64,000 nt of DNA. Origin: Toxotes chatareus (lineage: Eukaryota; Chordata; Actinopteri; Toxotidae). The stretch lies in contig CM028890.1 in assembly GCA_016801885.1 (NCBI GenBank), positions 13,322,001 to 13,386,000 on the forward strand. The letters are read 5' to 3'. Positions 19,042 through 30,672 of the stretch are shown here, piece by piece (the first letter of the stretch is position 1; every line of letters begins with the position of its first letter). A program made the translations under genes and the position numbers. The notes under the pieces are model-generated. The model was given only the letters and a program-made list of their open reading frames with translations. It was not told the origin of the DNA and made no database searches.

Positions 19042-22000
19042 AACAAACAAACAAGAAACGTATAGATAGAGTGCATCCGGGCTGAATTTGAGCTTATACC
19101 TTGTCCTGCAGGCTTTTCCTTTTTGCAAAAGTATTCTCTCTCCTCACACTGTTGTCTTATTGTTGCACACAACGAAAACGAATCGACGACGACAACAATC
19201 GATTATGTATAATAGTCTGGAAAAGTGTTTACATGACAAAGTACTTGAATGTTTTGGGATATTTTTTTTTTAAATATAGCTTTGTATATGACACTTCTCT
19301 GGAAATGTGCCTCAATGGGAATGTCTTATTGTGAAACCTAAGAGACACGTGTTTGTTTTTGGGGTTGTTTTTTTTTTTTTGGTTTTGTTTTGTGGTTTTA
19401 TTTGTTGAGTTGTACTGTTACATCTTCTAGGCTGGGTACATCTGTCTTGGAGATTGGTGGTGGTGATGATGGGGCTTAATTTTGCCAAATCCCCAGGCAG
19501 AGATGGGATTGGTCACTTTTAGGGCCTTTTTTGCTGAAGGAGGCCTGAAAGTATTTAAAATCTCTTGTAAACGTATCAATCACCACTCAAGCCTTGCACA
19601 GGTTACTCCAAACCAATCTCGTATTTTTCTCCTAAAGGTCACGTGTGATCCAAGAGGCACAGACCCACCCGACTAAGATACTGTATTTGAAGCTGTGGTG
19701 GACTGTGGTGGAGTTGTGTAACCTCAACATATTTTTGTTTGTTTTACCCCCCCCTTGCCCTCCCCTCGCTGGTCTGGTGAAAGTGGATTTATCATGGAAC
19801 TTGCACTTAGCTGACGGTGTCCCTCCTCAGTGTGCACAAACAAGGACCTTAGTGCATTGCTGTCGCTGCATGGGGAACTCCGTGACCCCATGTCAAGTGC
19901 CTTCCTAAGCAAACTCCTGTGACTGTGCCAACTGATGAGCCCTTACTTCCTCTGCAGTGCGTCTTGATGGCAATCAGAACTTTTTAGCCGTTTTCAGTAT
20001 ACTCTCTCGTTTCATTTGGTGTGAAAATAAGAAGCGCCTCCTCCTCTTTTACTGTCAGGAAGCGAAGCTTGTAACAGACCTGCTGTTTCAGGGTCAGATT
20101 CAGGCCGTTTCTCGAGGTACTAGTCCAACAGGAACATTTTGGTTCAGTGAATGGCAAGCCAAGTCTGTCTGTATTATCTAGATTTTTTTTTTTTTTTCTT
20201 TTTTTTTCTAAAAATGTGACATTTTTGACTTACCGTAATTGTAATTCTCTCTTTGGACAAATCCTCTGCCATCCACCTGTCAGTTTGAAAGACTTGTAAT
20301 ACAAAATGCATTTTACGTAACCCTGTGTGCCGTGATTGTCTCTGCTGCTAACATAAATACTTTAAACTGTAAATAGTCTTAGTGCTGAAACAAGTGGTCA
20401 GTTAATCAAATATTATTCTCAATCATTGAAGTAATCTATGAAAAACTCCAACCAGCTTCACCAATATGAGGATTTGCTGCTTTTCTATGTTTCATATTAA
20501 TATAAAATTGAATATCTCTGGGTTTTTGAAAAGTTGGTTGCACAAAACAAATAATTTCAAGACTTTGCTCTGGGAACTTGTGATGCATATTTTTCCATGC
20601 TTTTGGATATAGGCTAATCAATTAATACAAAAAGAAAGAAAAGCCAATGAAAATAATAAGTTGCAAGTTTTAACACTTAATTCTTTTTTCTTGTGTCACA
20701 CAGGTTGTAACTTTTCCTGGTATTTAGATGCTGTGGTAATAGATGTGGCTCTGAGTTTACGGGTTTTAAATGTTTACAGTTCACCTGAGGCTGAATGGCC
20801 TTCAGCACCTAGTTAGTGTTAGGAAACAAGCGATCACAGCCACCGTGGCCCCCGGCTGAATTTAAAAAAAACTTCTCAGTCCAGTTGTTTGGTTAGTGGG
20901 TAGGGTTTCCAGTAAGTGTGTTTAGCTCTTCCCACCACATGTTTTCTAGGATGCAGAGAGTGGAGGACAGAGAGGGCTTTTTGTGTCTGCAGCCACGTTC
21001 AATCAGCCATACATACTGTAGACTGGCATAAGGTAAGCTGGACGTGCATCATCAAAAGTTATCAAGTTATGTAGACTGAGATAAGAGATGCTGACAGTAA
21101 AAGCTGCTGATTTTTGAGCCTAGCAAGTGGTTAAATGTGTTCACTTTGCAAGTGTAAAAATATGACCTAACTCCACAGTTAGACTGAGCAACAGCAGGAC
21201 TACTGTCACATCCTGTCTGTCACTGGAAAATAACCAAGTACGTTTTCTCAAGTATTGCACTTGTGTAGAATTTTGAGATATTTGTACTTTACTTACAATT
21301 TATTCTAGCTCATATTTCTCTCTCCACAGAGGAATGTTGTACTTTTCACTCCACTACGTTTTATTTGACAGCTGGAGTAACTAGTCACGTTTTTATTCTA
21401 CATTAAAATATAATATACGATCAGCTTATAGTTCTCAACCTTTTTGACTTGTCTCCTCACAATAAGCAGTGTGTAGTTGCAGCTTCTAACTGTACATGAA
21501 ATAAGTGAAACTAGCTCCGCCTCAACCAGTTACAGTAAATACAGCAAAATGCTGCCTACACATGGATACATCAGAGTTTTACATATAGATACCAAAGAAG
21601 ATCCAGATGAATAATGTTGTTGGTTTGTATGATTTAAGATGTTTTAGTGGTACTACGCAATCTACATGCATTTTTCTATTTGCACAAATTTCCATCGGGC
21701 CATGACTCTTGTTTGGTTCCATGCATGCAGTGCTTTATTCATATGACCTGGCAGGTAAATCACCATGGTGGGGTTTTCCAGGTGGAGGAGGCTGTAGCAG
21801 ACACTTAATGTAACAACGCTGAAAACAGTGATAAACTGTCATCTTGGTATATCATGATTAGATTAGAGAAGTTAACAGGCGAGATGTTTTCAATATGCAG
21901 CTTTTATTACAATGTGGAAATACATTGAGTTTGTCTCAGTAATATTCTGCAATAGTAAAGTGCTGCTTTCCTTACAGGGTTAGGGCATTACTTATTTATC

Positions 22001-22560
22001 TGTGTATAAATTATAGAAATTTAATATTACAAATATCTCAGAGAAGAAGTGGAAGTTTGCCCAAAATCTCTTCTGCTTACACAAACCTTACTGTTCATCC
22101 TGAATTTCACAAGCTGCTTGGCATAGTACTGGCATAGCATAGTAATGCATGTAAACTAAAAGCAATTTTCCTCCCAGTTTATCCTCTGCAATATTTAACC
22201 TGTTTAGTCTAAAGCCTCTGTGCTTCTAATCTGTTTAACATCAGCGCATCATTGCAAATCTGTCAACCGCAGCTCACTGATACGTTGAGCTTTTTTAGTG
22301 TATGGGGAAAGGGAAGGGTGGATGATAGAGCGCTTCCTGCGTTGCGGTAACTTGACCTCAGACCTATGAAATGTTGAAACACTCAGTTCCTCTTCAGCAT
22401 GAAGAAATAAATTGTTTGCATTGTCACAGCTTGTTCTTCCCCCGGGTGACCATGACACAGGACATGCTGCGTCCTGTAACACTCCGAAACCTTTTCTTCT
22501 TAAACCTGAGCCAAACCTCATGCACTTCAGGAAATAATATAAAAATGAGAATAAAGCACT
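19042..22560 (+). other. rap2b: rap2b 3' UTR and following non-coding sequence
   Basis: No coding exon is recognised. T-rich runs (about 19361-19385, 20182-20207) and a Pumilio-type motif TGTAAATA at 20368-20375 fit a long 3' UTR. No strong polyadenylation signal appears in the first 3 kb. AATAAA occurs at 22406-22411 and 22550-22555. The end of the transcript cannot be fixed. Confidence 0.45.
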
Positions 22561-23259
22561 TGAAAAGCATGAATAGATGACACTTGTGTGGCTGTGCATG
22601 CGATGGCCCCACGTGATCTGGCTTCAGTGAAGAAGCCAGCAGGATCATATGACACTAATTGACAGTAGTTATTACGGCTTGATATCTGTGAGCCGTTTGA
22701 ACAGACAGGCTGAGAAAGAATCAGTAACATTCAGGGAGATCATCTGATAACCTTCAAAACACTGCCACCTCCCAACCACGGCACACATCCCTTCCCAAAC
22801 CACCTTCTCTATAAAGTTTTCACTAAATTCTTAAAAGGCTTTTATGTCTTTATTACTGTTAAAACACTGAACCACATAAACATGACAGCTGGCAGCACAC
22901 ACACTCAGTCTGACCCTTGTGGTGAGAATGGGTTAACCCAGTGAGAAAATATAATGATGTAATAAAATCTTCTTTTATGTCCTATATGTAGCTAAAGCTT
23001 GACTAAGATTTTGCAGTAATGGTGTCTGTAACTGCAGAGAAAAGAGGATGCAGCTGTGCACTTGCTGCTTCACAGAGGTTTACATTTAGAAGACATTCTG
23101 CTGATTCTGTAAGCGCATGATGGTGTTGCATCATTTTCTTTTTTTTTTTTCTTCTCCAGTTTAATTAGAATGCAGTGGCTGAGCCTTTTAGTTGTGAAAT
23201 GTGAAAGGTAAAGCATGGTCATGTGGTTTCCTGTCACAACTCTCTCATCTCGGTGTAAA

Positions 23260-23530
23260 CTTTAAAGGAATAGTTCAACAGGTTGGGAAAAAACTCCTCC
23301 ACACTGTCTTTTGGATGTTAGGTTTGAGGACACCACTCTCATGTCGGAGCTTTAGAACAACCGCTTGACAGTTTGGGGAATACACACATTTGCCTTCTTG
23401 TGCTTCTCGTGCTATCTCTGACATTTGCAGAGTGACAGGCTTTGCGCAGACATGAGAGTAGTATCAATCTTTTGATCTAACTCGAGGCCTTGGCAAGAAG
23501 CTGAATGTACCTGTCAAAACATGATTTATA
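23260..23530. repeat. dispersed teleost repeat remnant
   Basis: The block starts aaaggaatagttcaacag, continues with gagagtagtatcaat, and has elements (gggaatacacac, ccttcttg) of a short repeat found in many copies in spiny-rayed fish. The copy is degenerate. Related pieces lie at 29570-29900 and 58930-59090. Family assignment is from memory. Confidence 0.6.
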
Positions 23531-24659
23531 AAAGTATGGAAGTTCAGAACTGCCAGTGTCAAATTAAAATCATTCTTAAGTTAAAAATTACCATTTGTGC
23601 CAATTCAATCAATTTCAATTAACGCAATATTGATGGGGAACAATGTATAATGTATTTATTGATAACATTGATTTAAATCTCTTTTTTGTATCTTAATATT
23701 AAGATCACCAGTAATAATGACATCCTGAGTCATGTGGCTGAAGATTGTTGTTCTGACTCTCTACACTGTCTCTCACTTCAAGTAGTAGAGTCATGCCATT
23801 GGTTGCTGCTTCAAAGCAGCTTCTAGCTGTATGGTTGGCCACAGTAACCACCTGCACCCCATTCTTCATCAGTTGCAGCTGCCATTTGTCTAGATGACTT
23901 TCTTAAAGGTGTAGTGTAATCTCGCTGAAGGGTTCAATATTTCCAGCATTGCCGGACACTCCTAATGCCACCCAATTACCTTGAGAGGCAACGTGAAGAC
24001 AGGGGAATATTATAATATTTCTTTTATTTAAAGACAACTAAACCTGAAAAGAAATTATTCCTTCACAAAGACAGAACAGACCCCTATAGCTTGATATATG
24101 CCTTTACCTTGGACCCTCCACCCCATGCATCCTTTGTTCCCTTCCCTGGCGTGCCTTGATAGTCCCCGTTTGTCCTCTCCACCTGATTGCGTGTATTCCA
24201 GCCTGAGCGTGGTGACCTAGTTTCTCTTCCCGCCAACTCACCTACGCACCTGACAGTAATCACGTCATCACCCCACCTCCAAACTGCTGCTCTTCAGGAG
24301 CAGCTCTTCAGAGTGCCGTAGTAATGTTCGTCCAACTCGCATTGTAAAGAGACTTTCTGTGTTGTATTCACCTCATTTGCTTCCTGCATTGCTTACCTGT
24401 CTCTCACCTGTGGCGCAGGTGCAGCTGCACCAGCCACCCAATCCCACCATGCTCAGTGCAGAGGGTTTTTTTTTTAACATTGGCCTTTGAATCTAAGCAA
24501 TTATTCTTTTAACAATTTAATGATGGTGCTCGAAGATGAGGCAGAGCAGAAAACAAAAAACAAGAGGATAAAAGAAAGATAACACAGCCCATGATACAGA
24601 AACACACTTGTGAATGCTGAAAAGTGACAGTTGCCAGTCCTTGAGAGACAGTGAAAGTA

Positions 24660-25170
24660 CTTGCATGTGATTGTGACCACTGTGTGATTCCATTTTGCGT
24701 ATCTGATTTTTCTAGCAGTGTTGCGTTGCTGGCCGCAGGAGTCAGTTTGTGTACAAGTGTTGATGAGTCACTCTGGTCTTAGAGGGAAGAGTGAAGAAAA
24801 GACCTCACATATCCAGGAACTGAAATAGACTAAATGCTCTGAGTCTGCCTCTCACACTGCACACTGAGTGGGAGGACGTAGCAGACACACAGAGGTGCTC
24901 TCAGCTCCCCCACATTCATCCAACATCTCATCTCCGTTTTCAGCCTATATGCTCATAAGCTTAGGCCTGTGAAGGAGTGATGGATGTACCTGTGTATGTG
25001 TGTATACATGCATCCACTTCTGTGTTCGTGATTGTTTCTGAGAGGATGCATGTTTCTTGTCTGGGGTAAAAAATATATATATCTAATTTAATAAGACTTC
25101 AGACTTGAAACAGTTTTTCAGAGGATCTGGCTACTGTATTCTCTACACAGCCACAAGAGGGCAGAAAGGT
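24660..25170. repeat. local duplication, copy 1
   Basis: This matches 26680-27230. The central 24749-24957 aligns without gaps to 26771-26979 with 5 mismatches in 209 bases. The flanks align less well and include a microsatellite difference. Each copy has TGAGTCA in its core and CCACAAGAGGGCAG near its right end (25151-25164 here). Confidence 0.93.
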
Positions 25171-25289
25171 ACAACTGAGAAAAAGAAAACAGATTACGGA
25201 GTCCAATTTATACCAATACAATTATATTTTAGAATGATTTAATTGATTGCTTCATATCTATCAGATCATACCAGTTCAAGAGACAGTCT

Positions 25290-25507
25290 GACAACTGTCT
25301 ATTATCCAATGTAATCACAAGGATATAAATAAAACCGCTGGCCTCGAGGTTCATGGATGTACAATGAGCAATGAAATCCTGTATTGTCACATTGCTGCTC
25401 AGCGGGGAAGGAAAGTGAAATGTTCTCTTCAATTGTTTCACTGTGCCTCTGCGACCGCTCTGTGCTAATTAAAACCTGCTCTGAGATGTCAGCCTCACAG
25501 TAGGTCT
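25290..25507. repeat. second local duplication, copy a
   Basis: This matches 32712-32945. Shared blocks include aatcacaaggatataaata, gaaatcctg followed by attgtcacattgctgctcag, and tgctctgagatgtcag. Copy b has an insertion in the middle. This copy lies about 2.9 kb upstream of the Kvbeta1.2-type first exon. Confidence 0.88.
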
Positions 25508-26679
25508 CCACTTCTGTGATGACCCAGCCTGTAATTGTTCACGGGACATAATATGTAGCGGTACTACGCTGGTAGCACTAGAAAGCAGTGTGTGTACAGT
25601 ATCGAGTGTGGTGGTGTCAGTGCTCCACATCATAGATTCCACAAGTGTCTGCAAATCAGCAGGAGGGATGAACAGGAGGGATGAACACCATCTTCTTTCC
25701 TCTTTTTGTGTTTTGATGATGGTTGTGAAAAACACTGGTCCAAAATATCCTGTATTTGGTATCTCCCTCCTCTAATTTTTTCAGTTTTTTCTTTTAATTT
25801 GCTGCTGTGTAGAATAGTTTGTCTTTTTCTCCCAAGCTCTGCAATTACATCGGCAGCACATGAAGATGGGGCTTAGGTATTCATTACAAAACCTGCCCTG
25901 TATACATTCTCTGTATGCCATAAGGTCAACATCTCAGCAACCACCTCTTATTTTTGTCGGTTTTATAAGCTGGCTGGGTGTTTGTTTAAAAATATTTCTC
26001 ATTCTTTCTTGAAAAAGAGATGTCAGTGTCAGTGAGATTACCTGATTAAATCAAGCTCAAGTTTTCAGTAGCATCACAGTAATGTAATACATAAATTACA
26101 CTGTGACGATAACACAAATAATAAATCTAACACTTCCTACCTGTGGCCGCTTGCTTCAGCTGCTCTAACAGTTTTTCAGCTCCTTTATTCACTGCTCACA
26201 GGCCCAAGCTGGGAGGATGCTGGAAGCCTCAGCCACAGGCAGGAGAAGGCATAAAGCCAACAGAGCCAGTGAGGTCTTCATCACTGAATGACTTGCATTT
26301 TCTTTATCAGCTCATCTGTTATGTTTTTCCTCGATCAAATAAGCTAAAAAATGCCGTCCCAATGAGGAAATTCACAGTTTTTCCTGCTTTCATTGGCCAA
26401 TTTTTATTTTATTTGTCAAAGGATACATACCACCCCACCCTACTGAGGAAATGTTTTTGGAATTACCAGAAAATGAAACCCAGGATTTTTTTTTCCCTTG
26501 TCAACTTGGTCTATATTTTTATTCACTCATGGTCATATAAAAAGTAATATGAAGATTATAATGGTTGAAGATTTTACTTTAACCTTTACATCTACTGAAC
26601 CTTTATGATTAATGCAAGGAAGAGTGCAAACCAAGAGTGAACTGTAACAATGCTGATCTGTGAGAGCAAGTTAAGGCAT

Positions 26680-27230
26680 CTGCACATGATTGACCACAGT
26701 GTTTTTTTATTCCAATGTGAGGGTCTGATTTTTCTAGCAGCGCTGCGTTACTGCCTGCAGGAGTCAGATTGTGTACAAGCGTTGATGAGTCACTCTGGTC
26801 TTGGAGGGAAGAGTGAAGAAAAGACCTCACATATCCAGGAACTGAAATAGACTAAATGCTCTGCGTCTGCCTCTCACACTGCACACTGAGTGGGAGGACG
26901 TAGCAGACACACAGAGGTGCTCTCAGCTCCCCCACATTCATCCGACATCTCATCTCCGTTTTCAGCCTATATACTCATACTGTCAGGCCTATGAATGAGT
27001 GATGGATGTGCCAGTTAGTTGGTTAACATCTGTGTGTGTGTGTGTGTGTGTGTACGCGCATGTGTGATAACATGCATTCACTTCCATCTTCATGACTGTC
27101 TCTTGAAAGCTGCATGTTCTTGCATGGACAAAATGTACAAATGTAATTCAATAAGGCTTCAGGCTCTAAAGGTTTGCAAGGATTTTCTTTATTTCTGTAT
27201 CCCTTCAGTCCACAAGAGGGCAGGCAGGTA
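26680..27230. repeat. local duplication, copy 2
   Basis: This is the partner of 24660-25170, in the same orientation and 2022 bases away. It includes the TG microsatellite at 27031-27053, absent at that length from copy 1, and keeps CCACAAGAGGGCAG at 27210-27223. Confidence 0.93.
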
Positions 27231-28446
27231 CAACTAACCAAGAAAGAAGAGCTCCACTTCACATGCAAGATATAGTGTATATGCTTTTTATGCTAATACG
27301 TTTATATTTTGGTATAGGCTAACTGAAAAACAATTACACAACTTTTACCACTATAAACGACCTCTACCTTTCCCTTACTCTCAAATCAAGCAGACAAATG
27401 ATAAAACTTGTGATATATTCACAGTACAAACAAAAGTTACCAAACAATAAGTAAGGTAGTTAATAAAAATCAAAGTATATTTTCAATATCTAAAAACTAA
27501 TATTAACTAATGGTTATGGACTGTTGCCAAATTAATAAGATTTAAGTTTAGCAAGGCAATGTTAAATAGCGGCCACTGTTGCCACAAGTGCCAACTACAT
27601 CGCACAAATTGACACAACGTGTTTACTTAGTTGTGAGTATTGAACTCAGCAAGAATGTTTTTTTTTTTTATTGCTTATGAATTCAACTTTTTATTTGTTC
27701 ATTTACTTTGCATCACACATTGTCAGCAATGGCCTTTTGTTGACGATAATGCACATTAAATTCCTTCCTCTTATATGAACTGTCGTTGACTCTTCATATC
27801 ATCTCTGTTTTTTTGTCATCACTTGCTTTAAGGAAACGTTAACAGACAAGGTGGCTCACTTTTTTTTTTCTCAGAGGCAACTTGGACTAGCTGTACATGC
27901 AACAGATGTATCAAGAAGATATTTCTGACAAGCAGACAGATATATCCCTCCGGCTTTGTTCGGCTTGCCTCACAGACAAGCAGGCTTTTCTCGCTGGAGC
28001 CGCCAGGAGCTAAAACAAAAGCTGCCTTTGTTTTTTAATTTGTCAATCATCTAAGAATAAAAGTTGACATCACAGGTATGGCACACAGAGTGGTTTCTGG
28101 CCGCCTAGCCGTTATCTCCTTTGATGCTGGTGGTGTGTTAATTTTATTTGTGTGTGACTGTATCTGTTTGTCCAACTGTCTGCGCACATGTGCACTTTGT
28201 TTGATATATCTACGGAAATAGTGTCATTACTCTAAATCACTCCGTTGGCCTTGGGCTTGATAAAAAACTGTTCAGCAAACAAACACAGATATCCTTTGCG
28301 GTCCCACATGACCGGCATTGCATTGCGCTTACACTGAGATGTTTTTAGGCCATATTCTCTCCACAGGACGACTAAATATATTGAAAGAGATTTGCTAACA
28401 AAAGAAAGTGTTCCACCAGCCTGTAGGAGACAAGGTTGATCCAAAC

Positions 28447-28703
28447 ATGTATCTCAAGGCAGCTTGTAGTGAGATCCCCGTGCCCAGGCAGAGAGGGGGG
28501 CCGAGGCTGGACCGCTGCCCCAGTTCCATCCAGCAGAGGCAGGGGGCAGGAACCAGGGTGTACCCCTCGAGCCCCACCAGCTGTCTTCCAGGAAGCTTCG
28601 AAGCGAGCAGATCTCGAGAGGAGCAGAGTTTGGATGAGCTTCTTCATGTACACAGCCACCTTTTTCAGGCATCGGTCCTACCTGGTGCCAGCATGGTCTA
28701 CAG
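28447..28703 (+). CDS. kcnab1: kcnab1 alternative first coding exon, Kvbeta1.2 type
   Basis: The frame opens at an ATG with A at -3, encodes 85 residues plus two bases (AG), and ends at the donor gtagga. The open AG joins the G at 44992 to give Arg, the same residue and phase as in the known isoform (MVYR here, MAYR in mammals). The N-terminus MYLKAACSEIPVP resembles the mammalian Kvbeta1.2 start (Cys7, IP, P), and EQ with a later VH near the end also agree. The middle has diverged. Joined to the shared exons it gives a 413-residue protein (408 in human). This variable N-terminus acts as the inactivation peptide on Kv1 channels. Homology is moderate, but the splice phase and position support it. 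Confidence 0.87.
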
Positions 28704-29569
28704 GTAGGATGTTACCGTACGTTCTGAGGAAGGGTGCATAAACTTAAATGACCAATTTAGTACATTTAGATAAAGTCTTTAAATTTAGGCCACACTGCAT
28801 TATCTTATATAGTGATAAAGAGCTTGTAGAAGGAGATTTACCTCACACAAGTTTTAAGTTACTTACATTTTATATCATTTTGGTTTATCATTTTGATTCT
28901 GCATAATAATAGGCAACTTTTTTTTTGATATTCTAAAGTAAATGCAGATTTAGTCTGAACCCAGTCAGGGTAAACAGCTGCCTGTTTGTCAGTTCGCTCC
29001 AAGTTGTATCATTCATGAACCACTGGAAGTAAGGATTAAAGTTCAAGTCTGCTCAGCAGAGCCCCTGGTCCTGTTAAATACCTAATGCTTTCATCATCTC
29101 CTGATAAGGAAGAGTCTGCCTTAGCACAGCAAGACCCAGCACTAATTCCCCTCCGTAATTAGACTTGGCGTATAAGGCACATGAGGCCGTCATCAGACAT
29201 ACGGCAATGTCTTCAGTGGCTTCGGCAGGTTTCAGTGCTGTGGAAAGATTGAGGTTTGGAGAAAGTAATAAAGTAAAGGATTCTTAGCTGAGTAGTATAT
29301 TGTATATGACACCAAATCCACATTCTGCCTTATATGATTGCCATAAATTTGTGTTGTACCCTGATTGTACATCAAGAGCACGAAATTATTTTTTAACAAT
29401 GTCTTTAATGAGCAGTTGTTTAAAGAACATTTGGACAGTTACTTATTTGCCTTCTTGCCAAGACTTAGATGGGAGGATTTATACCGTTTTCAGGTTAATT
29501 ACCTGCTGGTCTGTATCTTGGCTGGGCTCTGTGACTGTCTTGTGGTTTTTACATTTTTGTTTTTGTACA

Positions 29570-29900
29570 GATTTAGACAAATGAGACATAATGTGTTAAT
29601 TAGTGAGTTGGAGGTGCAGGTTAGGTAGATTTTTTTTTTAATCCTTAGACAGAGCCAGGCTAGATGTTTCCTCCTGTCCCAAGTCTCTGCTGCTGGTGGC
29701 TGCTTCATATATAGCATACAGACACAAGAGCGGTATCAGTTTTATCATCTCACTCTCTGCAAGAGGCGAATAACTGTGTAAACTAAAATGTCCAACCTCT
29801 TATGCTAAGCTAAGCTAACAGACTGCTGGCTAGCTTCAGATTTAGAGTACAGATGTGAGAGTGATATCAATCTTCTCATCCAACTCTCGGCAGTCAAGTG
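29570..29900. repeat. dispersed teleost repeat remnant
   Basis: It contains gttaattagtgag, cttagacagagccaggctag, atgctaagctaagctaac and agtgatatcaat, motifs of the same short repeat as at 23260. It appears to be two partial copies joined, one from about 29570 and one from about 29800. Confidence 0.65.
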
Positions 29901-30419
29901 AAAAAACCTATTTCCTTAATGGTAACCCTTTAATATACTGTAGCAGCCTAACTGATGATAACAAATCCAAGAAGTTCATTTGCACGTATAGCTTTATATC
30001 TGCGTTGCACATGACAGTTAAAACAGTAATTACCCAGATGTCCTATTGAAGTGTTTTATTGTGAATAAATAAACGTAATTCTTCCCCCACATTGTTCAGG
30101 GTGAGCTGTTACCTGAGAAAGATTTTATTTCAATAAAACTCCAACACAAGCTTGTAACTCATTTATCCTGGGGTTGAAATTCTGCAGGTACACTTATTTG
30201 ATCAATACCAAATCTATAAAACACTCTGTGCTTCACCATTAGAAATAAATGGCTCTGCATCCACTTCGATTTTCCCTCCATGAGGCCAAATCCCTGCTGG
30301 GCAAACACATATGGTCACTAGGCATCTGTAGGGGCTGTCACAATAAAGATGTCAGCATTCATCAGTGCCACCAAATGCATTGCATTCAAACCTCGATGAG
30401 GTTGTGGCAGAAGCTGGCC

Positions 30420-30672
30420 TGATAATGACAGTGATGGTGATAATTGTAAAAGTCACAATGGTAGGAATGATGATGATAATGGGAATAATCGTAATAATAA
30501 TGGGGTGATGATGACGACGGGATAATATAATGACTAAATTGATGGTTTTGATGCTGATGAGGGAAGGATGGCAATTTCCTTGAGTGGAGGTGGTGACGAT
30601 GGTGATAAGATAAATCTTTATTGTCATTGCATCATACTTCAAGTAATCATGTACAAAAGTACAACGAAGTTG
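30420..30672. repeat. simple repeat block with a retroelement-like 3' tail
   Basis: An A/G-rich stretch of TGATGA, AATAAT and GGTGA units (30420-30600) is followed by aaatctttattgtcattgc and gtacaaaagtacaacgaag. This tail is shared by many fish interspersed elements. Which family it belongs to cannot be decided from this short piece. Confidence 0.5.

Larger units (their letters stand above)
22561..28446. other. gene-free interval rap2b-kcnab1
   Basis: I find no exon in this 5.9-kb stretch. It holds a dispersed fish repeat (23260-23530), a local duplication whose copies centre on 24.9 and 26.9 kb, one copy of a second duplication (25290-25507), and a TG microsatellite at 27031-27053. It also carries the likely upstream control region of the Kvbeta1.2-type first exon of kcnab1. 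Confidence 0.6.

Noticed and set aside
22249..22730. Cluster of overlapping frames on both strands
   Set aside because: No conserved motif, no splice context, and frames shadow one another.
27023..27268. Cys/Val and Thr/His-rich frames across a TG repeat
   Set aside because: The composition is made by the dinucleotide repeat itself.
28372..28672. Antisense frames opposite the Kvbeta1.2-type exon
   Set aside because: No family resemblance. The sense strand has matching splice phase and homology to a known isoform.
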